64,000 bases of DNA, from positions 163,102-227,101 of the forward strand of contig DUBZ01000070.1 in NCBI GenBank assembly GCA_012960035.1, read 5' to 3'. Positions 9,456-18,228 of the stretch are shown piece after piece. Under the pieces are notes generated by a model. The model was given only the letters and a program-made list of their open reading frames with translations. It did no database searches and had not been told where the DNA came from. Numbering within the stretch: the stretch's first letter is position 1; each line of letters begins with the position of its first letter. The position numbers and the translations under genes were made by a program. The DNA is from Myxococcales bacterium. Its GTDB lineage: Bacteria; Myxococcota_A; UBA9160; UBA4427.

Positions 9456-10856
9456 TTGACTTCAAACGATTCGCGCGATGTGCGACAGCACAGGGAAGAT
9501 AACGGCGTGCCGTCTGTCGTCGTGGTCGGAGCGGGACTCGCAGGGCTTTGCTGCGCGTGGCGACTGCAGCGTGCAGGCTTTGATGTCGAGGTTCTCGAGG
9601 CGGCTCCGCACGTAGGCGGACGACTTCGAACTCAGCGGGTCGGTGGCTTCTTGGTCGAACCTGGCATCGCTTCATTTACCAGCCACGACCGCAGCCTTCA
9701 CTCGGTTGTCAATCATGTGGAACTTGCATCGAAGGTGCGTTCGGTGTCGCGTTTTCCCGACGCGGTAACCCATGCCGGCACCATCGCCGCATTGCGGCCT
9801 GTTGATGACCCGCTGCTGTTTCGATCTCAATCGTTGTCAGCCGTTGATGTGGTGCGCTTGCTAAGGCTTCGGATCGAATGGATGCGGTGGCGCAAGGAAC
9901 TCGCCTTTGCACCCGTTCATGGCCCGGTGGGCGCGGGGCGCCAAGCGCAGACTTCCAACGGTTATGCACGGCTCGAAGCCCAAAGCCTGTCGAGTTATCT
10001 CGATCAGATCATTGGGACTGCGCTACGAAAAAAAATTGTCGCTCCACTGGTCAGTCACGCGCTCGGCCTCGACGCTGAAAAGATTTCCGCGGCGTACTTA
10101 CTCGTCTTGATCAACCGCGTCGCAGGCGCCCGCCCGCAATATCTGGCCGGAGGGCTCGACCAAGTGACGACCCGACTTGCCGCGCAGCTGCCCGTGCGGA
10201 CGTGCTGCGAAGTGACCAGCCTTGAAACCCAAAGCGATGGTGCCCGCGTGCGTTATCGCGTCGGCGATCGCGAGGGCAGTGTCGTTGCGGACAGCGTCGT
10301 GGTCGCCCTTCCTGGCACCCGAGTCGCCGACATTTGCCCGAAGATCACCCCGAGTGAACGCGGGTTTTTTGAAGACGTTCGGTATGCCCGTTCCATCGAC
10401 GTACACCTCATGCTGCGCGAACCGACCAACATCCCGTATCGAAGTATTTGTTTTCCGAGGCGTCGAGGTCTTGGGCTCTATGGCGTTCAGGTTGCGGACG
10501 TAAAGTCTGGGGCAGTGCCTGTCGACGCGGGGATGTTGCGGGCAACGCTCGGCGAAGCGACGACCGAACGCGCATGGCAGGCCAGTGACGCGGAAATCGA
10601 AACTCTGGTTCGTGACGATTTGTCGATTACCCCGATTGGCCACGTTGCGTCCTCGCGGACCCTCGTAAACCGTCACAGTGCAATCGCTCCGGTCTTCTAC
10701 CCGAGCTATCTCGCAAGGCTCGCTCGCTTCAATGGACGTCTCGACCGAACGCCGCGGCTCGCCTTCTGCGGAGACTACTTGGTGGGCAATGGCGCCGAGG
10801 CCGCACTGACGAGTGGCATGCGAGCCGCGTCACAAATCGCGCACGGTCTCGCCTAA
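9456..10856 (+). CDS. FAD-dependent protoporphyrinogen oxidase/amine oxidase-like oxidoreductase
   Basis: VVVVGAGLAGLCCAWRLQRAGFDVEVLEAAPHVGGRLRT dinucleotide-binding motif; C-terminal FCGDYLVGNGAEAALTSGMRAA. The start may lie downstream (GTG near VPSVVVVGAG). Confidence 0.85.
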   Translation: MTSNDSRDVRQHREDNGVPSVVVVGAGLAGLCCAWRLQRAGFDVEVLEAAPHVGGRLRTQRVGGFLVEPGIASFTSHDRSLHSVVNHVELASKVRSVSRFPDAVTHAGTIAALRPVDDPLLFRSQSLSAVDVVRLLRLRIEWMRWRKELAFAPVHGPVGAGRQAQTSNGYARLEAQSLSSYLDQIIGTALRKKIVAPLVSHALGLDAEKISAAYLLVLINRVAGARPQYLAGGLDQVTTRLAAQLPVRTCCEVTSLETQSDGARVRYRVGDREGSVVADSVVVALPGTRVADICPKITPSERGFFEDVRYARSIDVHLMLREPTNIPYRSICFPRRRGLGLYGVQVADVKSGAVPVDAGMLRATLGEATTERAWQASDAEIETLVRDDLSITPIGHVASSRTLVNRHSAIAPVFYPSYLARLARFNGRLDRTPRLAFCGDYLVGNGAEAALTSGMRAASQIAHGLA

Positions 10857-10899
10857 CCCGCGCAGTCGCGTCGCCGACCGGTTAAACTCGAAGCTCGCT

Positions 10900-12321
10900 A
10901 TGTCAGACCGAAGCCACCCTCCCGAAATACCTCCTTTTCGCTCCGAATCCGACGAGAGAGAGTTTCCCCAGGTGATCTTGCACGCGGATATGGACGCATT
11001 CTACGCGTCGGTCGAGCAGCGCGATCGGCCGGAACTGCGCGGCAAGCCCGTTGTGGTGGGAGGCGAGGGTTCGCGCGGGGTTGTTGCGGCCGCGAGCTAT
11101 GAGGCGCGCAAGTTTGGAGTGCGCTCCGCCATGCCGTCGTTCGAAGCGCGAAGACTTTGTCCCGACTTGGTGTTCGTGCGCGGCAACATGGCGTTGTACG
11201 CTCGGGAATCACGACGCATTTTTGAAATCTTCGACGAGTTTTCTCCGCGGGTCGAAGGCCTGTCCCTCGACGAAGCGTTTCTCGACTTGACCGGTAGCGA
11301 GCGGTTGATGGGCCCAGCCCGAGACGTCGCAGCGCGTTTGCGCAAGCGTGTGCGTGAGGCTTCGGGCCTCGCGGTTTCGGTGGGCATCGGCCCGGTCAAG
11401 ATGGTGGCGAAGATCGCAAGCGCGGCGTCAAAGCCCGATGGCCTGTTGGAAGTCGCGCACGATGAAGTCGGTGCGTTCCTCGCGCCGCTACCCGTTCGGG
11501 CGGTTTGGGGCGTTGGGCCGGTCGGCGGCGAACGCTTGCGCGCGGCGGGGTTCGAAACCCTGGGTCAATTGGCGGCATGTGATACCGAGACCCTGCGTCG
11601 CGCAGTGGGCGACTGGGGCGTCGACATCGCGCGTCTCGCGGGAGGTGAAGACATACGCGAGGTCGAGGCATACCGAGAGCCCAAGTCATACAGCGAAGAA
11701 AATACGTTTGCTGGCGATGTGCTCGATCGCGAAACCCTCGAAGCCACGATCTTGACCCACGCAGAGTCGGTGGCCCGACGGCTGCGACGGGACAAGCTCA
11801 AGGCGCGCGTCGTCGTCCTGAAATGGAGACCTTCGGAACGCCAGGTGCCTGGACCTCGGGGCTACCCCGCTCGTTCGCGCCGCATTACGCTCACCGAAGC
11901 GACCGACGACGGTGACACCCTGGCCCGCGAGGCGCGCAAGCTTCTGGCCAAGGCCCGACTTCAAGAGGCCGTGCGTTTGATGGGTGTCGGAGCCGAAGGG
12001 CTTGAAAGCCGTGAAGCGCCGCAGCTGTCGTTGTTCGACGCACCGCCCGAAAAGAAACGACGAACCGATCTGAATCGCGCCCTCGACGAGATTTCCGATC
12101 GCTTCGGAAACGCGGCACTCCACCGGGCGAGCCAGGGGAGCGCCGAACGCGCGGGCCTTTCGATGCAGATCAAACGCGGCGAAAAGCTCGACGAGGAAAG
12201 GCCGAACGACGACGACGGCTTTGAAGGAAGTCCCGAAGACAGTCCCGAAGACAATCCTGAAGACAACCCTGAAGACAACTCCGAAGAGATCGAGGCCCAC
12301 GACGAGGACTATGACGACTAG
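10900..12321 (+). CDS. dinB: DNA polymerase IV (Y-family)
   Basis: VILHADMDAFYASVEQRDRPELRGKPVVVGG, YEARKFGVRSAMPS, SLDEAFLDLTGS; internal clamp-binding-like QLSLFD; acidic C-terminal extension. Confidence 0.96.
   Translation: MSDRSHPPEIPPFRSESDEREFPQVILHADMDAFYASVEQRDRPELRGKPVVVGGEGSRGVVAAASYEARKFGVRSAMPSFEARRLCPDLVFVRGNMALYARESRRIFEIFDEFSPRVEGLSLDEAFLDLTGSERLMGPARDVAARLRKRVREASGLAVSVGIGPVKMVAKIASAASKPDGLLEVAHDEVGAFLAPLPVRAVWGVGPVGGERLRAAGFETLGQLAACDTETLRRAVGDWGVDIARLAGGEDIREVEAYREPKSYSEENTFAGDVLDRETLEATILTHAESVARRLRRDKLKARVVVLKWRPSERQVPGPRGYPARSRRITLTEATDDGDTLAREARKLLAKARLQEAVRLMGVGAEGLESREAPQLSLFDAPPEKKRRTDLNRALDEISDRFGNAALHRASQGSAERAGLSMQIKRGEKLDEERPNDDDGFEGSPEDSPEDNPEDNPEDNSEEIEAHDEDYDD
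12229..12288 (+). repeat. Five 12-bp units encoding (S/N)(P/S)E(D/E) in the DinB C-terminal tail
   Basis: AGTCCCGAAGAC x2, AATCCTGAAGAC, AACCCTGAAGAC, AACTCCGAAGAG. Confidence 0.9.
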
Positions 12322-12355
12322 GCACCGCGCCTAGCCCTTGTCCCATGGATAGACA

Positions 12356-12397
12356 CGCATCGGTGTCATGTTGAGCAGTTCGGCCTAGACCGATGCG
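12356..12397. terminator. Inverted repeat CGCATCGGT...ACCGATGCG between convergent dinB and imuB
   Basis: Perfect 9-bp arms in a convergent intergenic region; no U-tract, so termination is only presumed. Confidence 0.45.
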
Positions 12398-12493
12398 GGT
12401 CGTTAATGCTTCGCTTGAGGAACTTTTTGGGTTTTGTAAGTGCCTCGGGTAGCCGCGGATACCATCCGGCTTTGAGTCACATGAGATGCGAAG

Positions 12494-14119
12494 TCAGTCA
12501 TAAATAGCGTCGACCTGCCAATTTCGCTGGGTCCAGTCAAAGCAAAGGCGAAGGATCGTGCCGTCGCTGACTTGGACGTCGAAATGGTCGAGGGCAAAGC
12601 GTCCTTCTTGAGACCACCATCGTCCGGTGGTGCGCCATGGCCCAGCCACGTTGACGATGTGCCCACAAGCCACTGCACTGCGGATGTTGGAAGGGTGGCC
12701 GTGGTGAAGTTTCACTTCGGCATGCACCGGGGGGCGTAGTGCCCGAACCACGAGTGGAGACCCGCCAAGGCCTACGTCCCCGGCTGACTTCGGCCCGAGC
12801 GTGCTGCTTGGCTGCGAACTCTTTGGAGCGGCAGACGTGTCACTCGAAAACGGTTTGAGTTCGAACGCACATGGATGATTGTCGTTGAGCACCGCGGGTG
12901 AGCCGACCTGACCTGGGCCGCAAAGAGATTCGAGTTCGGCGAGGGTGCGGTCCGTCTCGGCCGGGTCGGGCCCGGGCGTAATGAACAAGTCGAGTTGATC
13001 GCGACGAGGGCAGGTGCCCAAGGTGCTCAAGGCAATGCCTTCGACCGGCGCTTCGGGAGGTGTTGCTTCGAGCGTTTGAACCACGAGGCGCAACAGCACT
13101 CGGGGGTCGCGGGTAGGCGCCGCGATGCCAATGCGCCGATGGTCACGTCCGCCTTCGCAAAGGTTCAAGCTGAGATCGATAGGGCCACTCGCGAGCCCGC
13201 GCAGTGTCAAGCGTTCGGTGAGTCGCGAAAGCATGCCGCGCAACACGAAGGCGAGCGGTTCGAGCAATTGGATCGGGTAGTCGAGGTCGATCGCTTCGCG
13301 AAGGCTCGCGTCTCGGGGTTCGGGTAAGGGCGTTTCCACTTCGCGGCCTTCGGCGCGAGCGACGAGTTGCAAGACGTCGACGCCCAAGCGTTCGGCCAGC
13401 GCGCGCCGAGGGAGTGCGAGCAAGTCGCGCACGTTGTGGACGCCAAAGCGGGTGAGCTTTTGAGCGAGGTCGTCGCCGGGGTCGAGTAGATCAATGGGGA
13501 GTGGGGCGAGGGTTTTTGCTTCTTCGTCCGGAGAGAGGATGCAGCATTCGGGTTCGCCACCGTGTTCTTCCGTGGCGCGACCCGTGCTTTCGCGGGGAGG
13601 TTTGATGGCCGCGCGTGCGAGTTTCGGGACCGCCAACTTGCGCGCGACGATCTTTGCAATGCTGCGCGACGAAGCGATTGCGATGCTTCCCGGAAGCCCC
13701 GCCCGTTCGGCCCGTGCCGCAAGGGCCGCTGCAAAGCCCGCTTCGGAGCGGTACAGGGAATCGACCCCCGTGGCGTCAAGGAATACCGCCGCCTCGCAAA
13801 TGAAAATGCCGGGAGAACGAGGCGCCAAAGCGGCGCGCGGCGAAAGAGACAGCGCGACATCGAGCAACGCGTCCCGCGTGGTGCGTTCGAGCACAGGGGA
13901 GGCCACACGGACGATCAACTGGGAAGACAGGCTGCGGGCGTGGCTCACGCTGCAGGGGGGGCGAAGGCCTAGGGCCGCGGCTTCCGGGGAGCACGCAAGA
14001 ATTTCTGCGCGGGCGTCGGGGCCTGTGGCAATCGCGACCGGCTTGCCCAAAAGATCGGGACGCGCTCGGAGTTCGGCACACAAGGGCAGGTTGGGGATGA
14101 GGAGACAAGCAATGCGCAT
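12494..14119 (-). CDS. imuB: ImuB-type inactive Y-family polymerase homologue
   Basis: MRIACLLIPNLPLCAELRARPDLLGKPVAIATG...; Y-family-like fold but lacking the DinB DMDxFF/SLDE catalytic signature; neighbour of imuA; C-terminus FALDHFDVQVSDGTILRLCFDWTQRNWQVDAIYD. Confidence 0.9.
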   Translation of the reverse strand: MRIACLLIPNLPLCAELRARPDLLGKPVAIATGPDARAEILACSPEAAALGLRPPCSVSHARSLSSQLIVRVASPVLERTTRDALLDVALSLSPRAALAPRSPGIFICEAAVFLDATGVDSLYRSEAGFAAALAARAERAGLPGSIAIASSRSIAKIVARKLAVPKLARAAIKPPRESTGRATEEHGGEPECCILSPDEEAKTLAPLPIDLLDPGDDLAQKLTRFGVHNVRDLLALPRRALAERLGVDVLQLVARAEGREVETPLPEPRDASLREAIDLDYPIQLLEPLAFVLRGMLSRLTERLTLRGLASGPIDLSLNLCEGGRDHRRIGIAAPTRDPRVLLRLVVQTLEATPPEAPVEGIALSTLGTCPRRDQLDLFITPGPDPAETDRTLAELESLCGPGQVGSPAVLNDNHPCAFELKPFSSDTSAAPKSSQPSSTLGPKSAGDVGLGGSPLVVRALRPPVHAEVKLHHGHPSNIRSAVACGHIVNVAGPWRTTGRWWSQEGRFALDHFDVQVSDGTILRLCFDWTQRNWQVDAIYD

Positions 14120-14203
14120 GGGGGGACGCCGGGACGAGTTAGGGGTTGGGGGGTGTGTCTTGGTCTTGGTCTTTGTCTTGGTGTTCGTGTCTTGAGGTCG
14201 GCG

Positions 14204-15166
14204 CTATGCCGCGTTCGAAGTCACCTTCAACTTCACTTTTATTCCCGTGCTGGCCGCGGGGGGGTTGGACTGAACAGACGGACCAGGCTCTGCCCGTCGT
14301 CGGGTGAGCATGGGACGTGTTTCAAGCCCTTCGAGCAGGACGGGGGTTCCGGTGAAGTGTGCGAGTGCGGGTTGCATTTCGAGCGCCAACGCGGCCCGCG
14401 AGCCGGCGAGCCGTTCGCCTGAAAGCAACAAGAGAGTGTTCTGCTTTGCGGCGACGAGCCTTGTGAGTCGCAGCCAGACTGCGTGGGAAATGGTTTCTGG
14501 CTTGGTTTTGTTTCGCTTACCCACCCCCGACTGGGTCTGCCCCGTGAGGTCCAACACCGCGAGGGCGAAGCCTTCGGTTTCGAGAATGCGCTCGGTACAG
14601 CGCAGGGCGGCGAGGGTCTTGGGGGCGCGCGCCCAAAGCACGCGGTCGAGCACCACCCCCGCGGCCTCGGCCGAAGGCGGGTCGAATGCGTCGGCGAGAT
14701 CCACCCAGGCCACATAGGCGCCGGCGCGGGTCAGTTCGGCGAGCAGGCCAAAGGCCACGCTGGTGCGTCCCGAAGAAAGCGGGCCTGAGACCTCGCTCAA
14801 ACAACCCGCCGGGAAGCCACCTCCAAGTACGGCGTCGACCTCTTTGAGCCCGGTGGCATGACGCGTGCCGTGAGGCTGTTGCCCAGCGTGATCCGGCAGC
14901 GGCGCGCCGGGTTTGATTGATGGCGCGCCGGGTTTGAGCGGCGCGCCGGGTTTGATTGATGGTGCGCCGGGTTTTAGGTCTGAACCCGGACGCGAAGGGG
15001 TTTCCATGTTGTTCGAGGGAGAGGGCTCGGGGTACTTGGAGTGGCTCTGGGAGGAATGAGTAGGCCGGACCGTTCTGAGGAGTTCGGGGCCGAGTTCCTG
15101 GTGAAGCTCGTTGAGCAGGGCTTCAACTCGATTTTGTGCGGGGTAGGGGGACGATGCAGAAGGCAT
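14204..15166 (-). CDS. imuA: ImuA/RecA-like mutasome protein
   Basis: TGLKEVDAVLGGGFPAGCLSEVSGPLSSGRTSVAFGLLAELTRAGAYVAWVDLADAFDPPSAEAAGV; adjacent to imuB. Start placed at ATG 15166 (MPSASSPYPAQNRVEALL) because the longer ORF (15214) overlaps the promoter-like element. Confidence 0.88.
   Translation of the reverse strand: MPSASSPYPAQNRVEALLNELHQELGPELLRTVRPTHSSQSHSKYPEPSPSNNMETPSRPGSDLKPGAPSIKPGAPLKPGAPSIKPGAPLPDHAGQQPHGTRHATGLKEVDAVLGGGFPAGCLSEVSGPLSSGRTSVAFGLLAELTRAGAYVAWVDLADAFDPPSAEAAGVVLDRVLWARAPKTLAALRCTERILETEGFALAVLDLTGQTQSGVGKRNKTKPETISHAVWLRLTRLVAAKQNTLLLLSGERLAGSRAALALEMQPALAHFTGTPVLLEGLETRPMLTRRRAEPGPSVQSNPPAASTGIKVKLKVTSNAA
14903..14977. repeat. Four GGCGCGCCGGGTTT-type repeats (18/21-bp period) inside imuA
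   Basis: Encodes KPGAPSI KPGAPL KPGAPSI KPGAPL linker. Confidence 0.9.
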
Positions 15167-15172
15167 TTTTAC

Positions 15173-15201
15173 ACTTTCGTCTTTCTTTCGCCTCGGGTCA
15201 A
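15173..15201 (-). promoter_or_regulatory. Putative promoter TTGACC-N17-GAAAGT upstream of imuA
   Basis: TTGACCCGAGGCGAAAGAAAGACGAAAGT ends 6 nt before ATG 15166; matches the dnaE2 element. Confidence 0.6.
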
Positions 15202-15295
15202 CAAAAAATTTCACTCCCGAACTGAAAACGGAGGAGAGCTTCGCATGGGGTGACTCGGGTCACCTCGCTCCACATCGACCCTGCCGATCCCCCCA

Positions 15296-15649
15296 ATGGC
15301 TCAATCTGCTCAGGAGAATCGTCACCCAGACGGGATGAGTCGCAGCATCGTAAACGTCGAGGTGTTGCTGCACTTCTTTGCCAACGAATACCGCGACTGC
15401 AATTTGCTTCCCGGGCTCAAGAACATTGCATGTCCGACGCGGGGGCTCGGCGGCGAAGACGACCCGACCACGCCGATCGAAGACCAATCCGATATTGCCC
15501 CGGCAGTTCCGGCCAACCTCGTCACGTTTCATCGTTTCAAAGAGTGCGGGCACGGCGCCTATCGCGACTGCCCGGATGAGACGCTGCCGATTCTTCGAGA
15601 GTTTATTGCCCGGTGTCAGGCCGAAATCGGTGAAGGCGAGGGCAATTAG
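15296..15649 (+). pseudogene. Alpha/beta hydrolase (proline iminopeptidase-like) C-terminal remnant
   Basis: VLLHFFANEYRDCNLLPGLKNIACPTRGLGGEDDPTTPIEDQSDIAPAVPANLVTFHRFKECGHGAYRDCPDETLPILREFI has the acid/His region of alpha/beta hydrolases but no nucleophile half upstream. Confidence 0.65.
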
Positions 15650-15650
15650 A

Positions 15651-16298
15651 TCAGCGCGATATTTCGGTGCGCTGCCCTTTGATTTCGACGCGACTCTCGG
15701 CGATCAGTCGCACCGCTTCGGGGACCAGGCGGCGTTCCGCCGCGATCACGCGCGCCGCCAGACGGTCGGCCGTGTCCCCTTCAAGAACCGGCACCGCCTC
15801 TTGCAGGATGATCGGGCCTTTGTCGTATTCGTCGTCGACGAAGTGAACCGTCGCGCCCGATACCTTCACCCCCGACTCAAGCACCGCGCGATGCACCCGC
15901 TCACCGTAAAAACCGTGGCCCGCGAACGACGGAATCAGCGCGGGATGAACGTTGAGGGTGCGGCCTTCGTACTTGCCCCGCAGCTCGAACAACGAAAGGA
16001 AGCCGAGCAGAGCGACGAGGTCGACGTCGTGCTTTGCGAGTTCGGCGTGGATCGCGTCATTGAACGTGCCCACGTCTGGCATGTCTTTGCGCGGGACTGC
16101 GATCGCGGGAATGCCGCGCTTACGTGCGCGCGCGAGGCCGTACGCCGAGCGCTTGGACGAAATCACCACCGTGACCTGCGCGGGAAGTCCCGCGTCGATG
16201 TGGTCGAGCAAGTTTTCGAGGCTGGACCCGTTGCCCGAAAGCAAAACTGCAATTCGCAGCGGGCGCACGCTCTCGGTTTTAGTGTGATCTATTGACAC
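15651..16298 (-). CDS. purN: Phosphoribosylglycinamide formyltransferase
   Basis: IAVLLSGNGSSLENLLDHID, LNVHPALIPSFAGHGFYGERVHRAVLESGVKVSGATVHFVDDEYDKGPII. GTG start at 16298 avoids overlap with metF. Confidence 0.94.
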   Translation of the reverse strand: MSIDHTKTESVRPLRIAVLLSGNGSSLENLLDHIDAGLPAQVTVVISSKRSAYGLARARKRGIPAIAVPRKDMPDVGTFNDAIHAELAKHDVDLVALLGFLSLFELRGKYEGRTLNVHPALIPSFAGHGFYGERVHRAVLESGVKVSGATVHFVDDEYDKGPIILQEAVPVLEGDTADRLAARVIAAERRLVPEAVRLIAESRVEIKGQRTEISR

Positions 16299-16306
16299 GA
16301 CTCGGC

Positions 16307-17179
16307 TCAGTCCTTTGGGAAGAGGTTCTCGTAGATCTGGCGCGTCGCCGAACTTTTGTTCAGGGTGTAGAAGTGCAGACCGGGGGCACCGCTGTCGAGC
16401 AATTCGCGACACTGCATCGTGCCCCAGCGAACGCCGAGTTCCTGGGTTGCGGCTTCATCGTCGCCGACTGCTTCAAGTTGTGCGTTGAGTTCCGACGGGA
16501 TCTCGCACCCACACATGGACGTCATGCGCTTCACGCCCGCGCGACTCACGATCGGCATGATGCCCGGAACGACGGGCACAGTAATGCCGGCCGCGCGGAT
16601 GCGATCCATGAATGAAAAGAATCTCGCGTTCTCGAAGAACAGCTGTGTGATCAAAACGTCGGCGCCGGCGTCGACCTTGCGCTTGGCGTGGTCGAGGTCG
16701 TCTTGCGCACTGCGCGCTTCGGGATGGGTTTCTGGGTAGCAAGCCGCGACGATGCACAGTTCGGGGTTTTGTTTACGCGTATAGTCGATGAGGTCGTTTG
16801 CGAATCCGAAGCCGTTCTGTGGTTGCACAAAGTCGGCATTGTCGGCGGGCGGGTCGCCGCGCAGTGCGAGCACATTTTCGACGCCGCCCTCGGCCAGCTG
16901 GGTCAAGATCGTGCCGACTTGCTCTCGCTCGAAACCCGCGCAGGGCAGGTGGGCCATCGCGGTGAGTCCCGTCTCTCGCTGAATGCGGATGACGAGGTCG
17001 ACGGTCTTGCTTCGAGTTGAGCCCCCCGCGCCCATCGTCACCGAAACGAAGCCCGGGTCGAGGGCCTGAAGTTCGGCGATCGATCGAAACAACGGCGCGA
17101 AGCCGGCGTCGGTTTTGGGAGGAAAGAACTCGAAAGAAATTACTGGTTTACCGGTTTGGAAGCGTTTGCTGATCTTCAT
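16307..17179 (-). CDS. metF: 5,10-methylenetetrahydrofolate reductase
   Basis: MKISKRFQTGKPVISFEFFPPKTDAGFAPLF...FVSVTMGAGGSTRSKTVDLV; start at ATG 17179. Confidence 0.94.
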   Translation of the reverse strand: MKISKRFQTGKPVISFEFFPPKTDAGFAPLFRSIAELQALDPGFVSVTMGAGGSTRSKTVDLVIRIQRETGLTAMAHLPCAGFEREQVGTILTQLAEGGVENVLALRGDPPADNADFVQPQNGFGFANDLIDYTRKQNPELCIVAACYPETHPEARSAQDDLDHAKRKVDAGADVLITQLFFENARFFSFMDRIRAAGITVPVVPGIMPIVSRAGVKRMTSMCGCEIPSELNAQLEAVGDDEAATQELGVRWGTMQCRELLDSGAPGLHFYTLNKSSATRQIYENLFPKD

Positions 17180-17265
17180 CGCGCGTATTTTACACGTCCG
17201 GACGGCTGCACACCATTGACGCTTGGGGGTGGGGTCGCGAGACTGCTCGGCCCGGAGGCCCAAAC

Positions 17266-18228
17266 ATGTCGATATTGTGCACAGGATCGATTGCAATCGA
17301 TCAGATCATGGTCTTTCCCGACCATTTCAAAAACCACATCCTGCCCGAAAAAATTGACTCGGTGAACGTTTCGTTTTACGTGCCCAGCTTGGAAAAGCGT
17401 TACGGCGGCACGGGTGCGAACATTGCCTACCACGTCAAGATTCTCGGCATCGACCCGATCCTGCTCGCCACAGTGGGCAGTGATTTCGGGACCTATGCCC
17501 AATGGATGGACGACCACGGGATCCGTCGCAACTGGATCAAGACCTTCGATGACGTCTATACGTCCCAGTGCTTTATCACGACGGACCTCGATCACAATCA
17601 GATCAACTCGTTCTACCCGGGCGCGATGGAACGATCGCACGAAGCCACGCTCGCGAGCGTGGATGAAGACTTTTCAGTCGGCATCGTGTCCCCCAACGGC
17701 AAGCAGGGCATGATCGACTACGCCGCGGCTCTCAAGGCGGCGGGCAAGAAGTGCGTGATCGATCCGGGTCAAGCCATGGGCATCTTTGATGGTGAAGAAC
17801 TGACGGCGCTGCTCGACGGCGCGTCGGTCTACATCGTGAACGACTACGAATGGTCGATGACCCTTGAAAAGACCGGCCTTTCGGAAGACGAGATTGCCGC
17901 TCGCGTTGGCGCGATCGTCGTGACTCGCGGTGGTGAAGGTTCAAGGCTGCGCAAGGGAAGTGGCGCGGCCACGGTCAACATCGAAAACGACCAGACTGAC
18001 GTTCCCGTGATCGCGGCGGATGAAATCGTGGATCCGACGGGGTGCGGCGACGCCTATCGCTCGGGGATCCTGTACGCGCTGGCGAAAGACATCCCGCTCG
18101 AAACGGGCGCCCGCATTGGCAGCCTGATTGGCTCGCTCAAGGTTCGCGTCGCCGGACCTCAGGGGCTTGAACTCGACACTGCGGGTTTTAAGGCCGCTTA
18201 CCAAAAAGTGTACGGCGAAGGTTTTTAA
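17266..18228 (+). CDS. PfkB-family carbohydrate/nucleoside kinase (adenosine-kinase-like)
   Basis: GGTGANIAYHVKILGIDPILLATVGSDFG and DPTGCGDAYRSGILYALAKD motifs. Confidence 0.9.
   Translation: MSILCTGSIAIDQIMVFPDHFKNHILPEKIDSVNVSFYVPSLEKRYGGTGANIAYHVKILGIDPILLATVGSDFGTYAQWMDDHGIRRNWIKTFDDVYTSQCFITTDLDHNQINSFYPGAMERSHEATLASVDEDFSVGIVSPNGKQGMIDYAAALKAAGKKCVIDPGQAMGIFDGEELTALLDGASVYIVNDYEWSMTLEKTGLSEDEIAARVGAIVVTRGGEGSRLRKGSGAATVNIENDQTDVPVIAADEIVDPTGCGDAYRSGILYALAKDIPLETGARIGSLIGSLKVRVAGPQGLELDTAGFKAAYQKVYGEGF

Noticed and set aside
15166-15214. MKFFVDPRRKKDESVK extension of ImuA
   Set aside because: Translates the promoter-like element shared with dnaE2.
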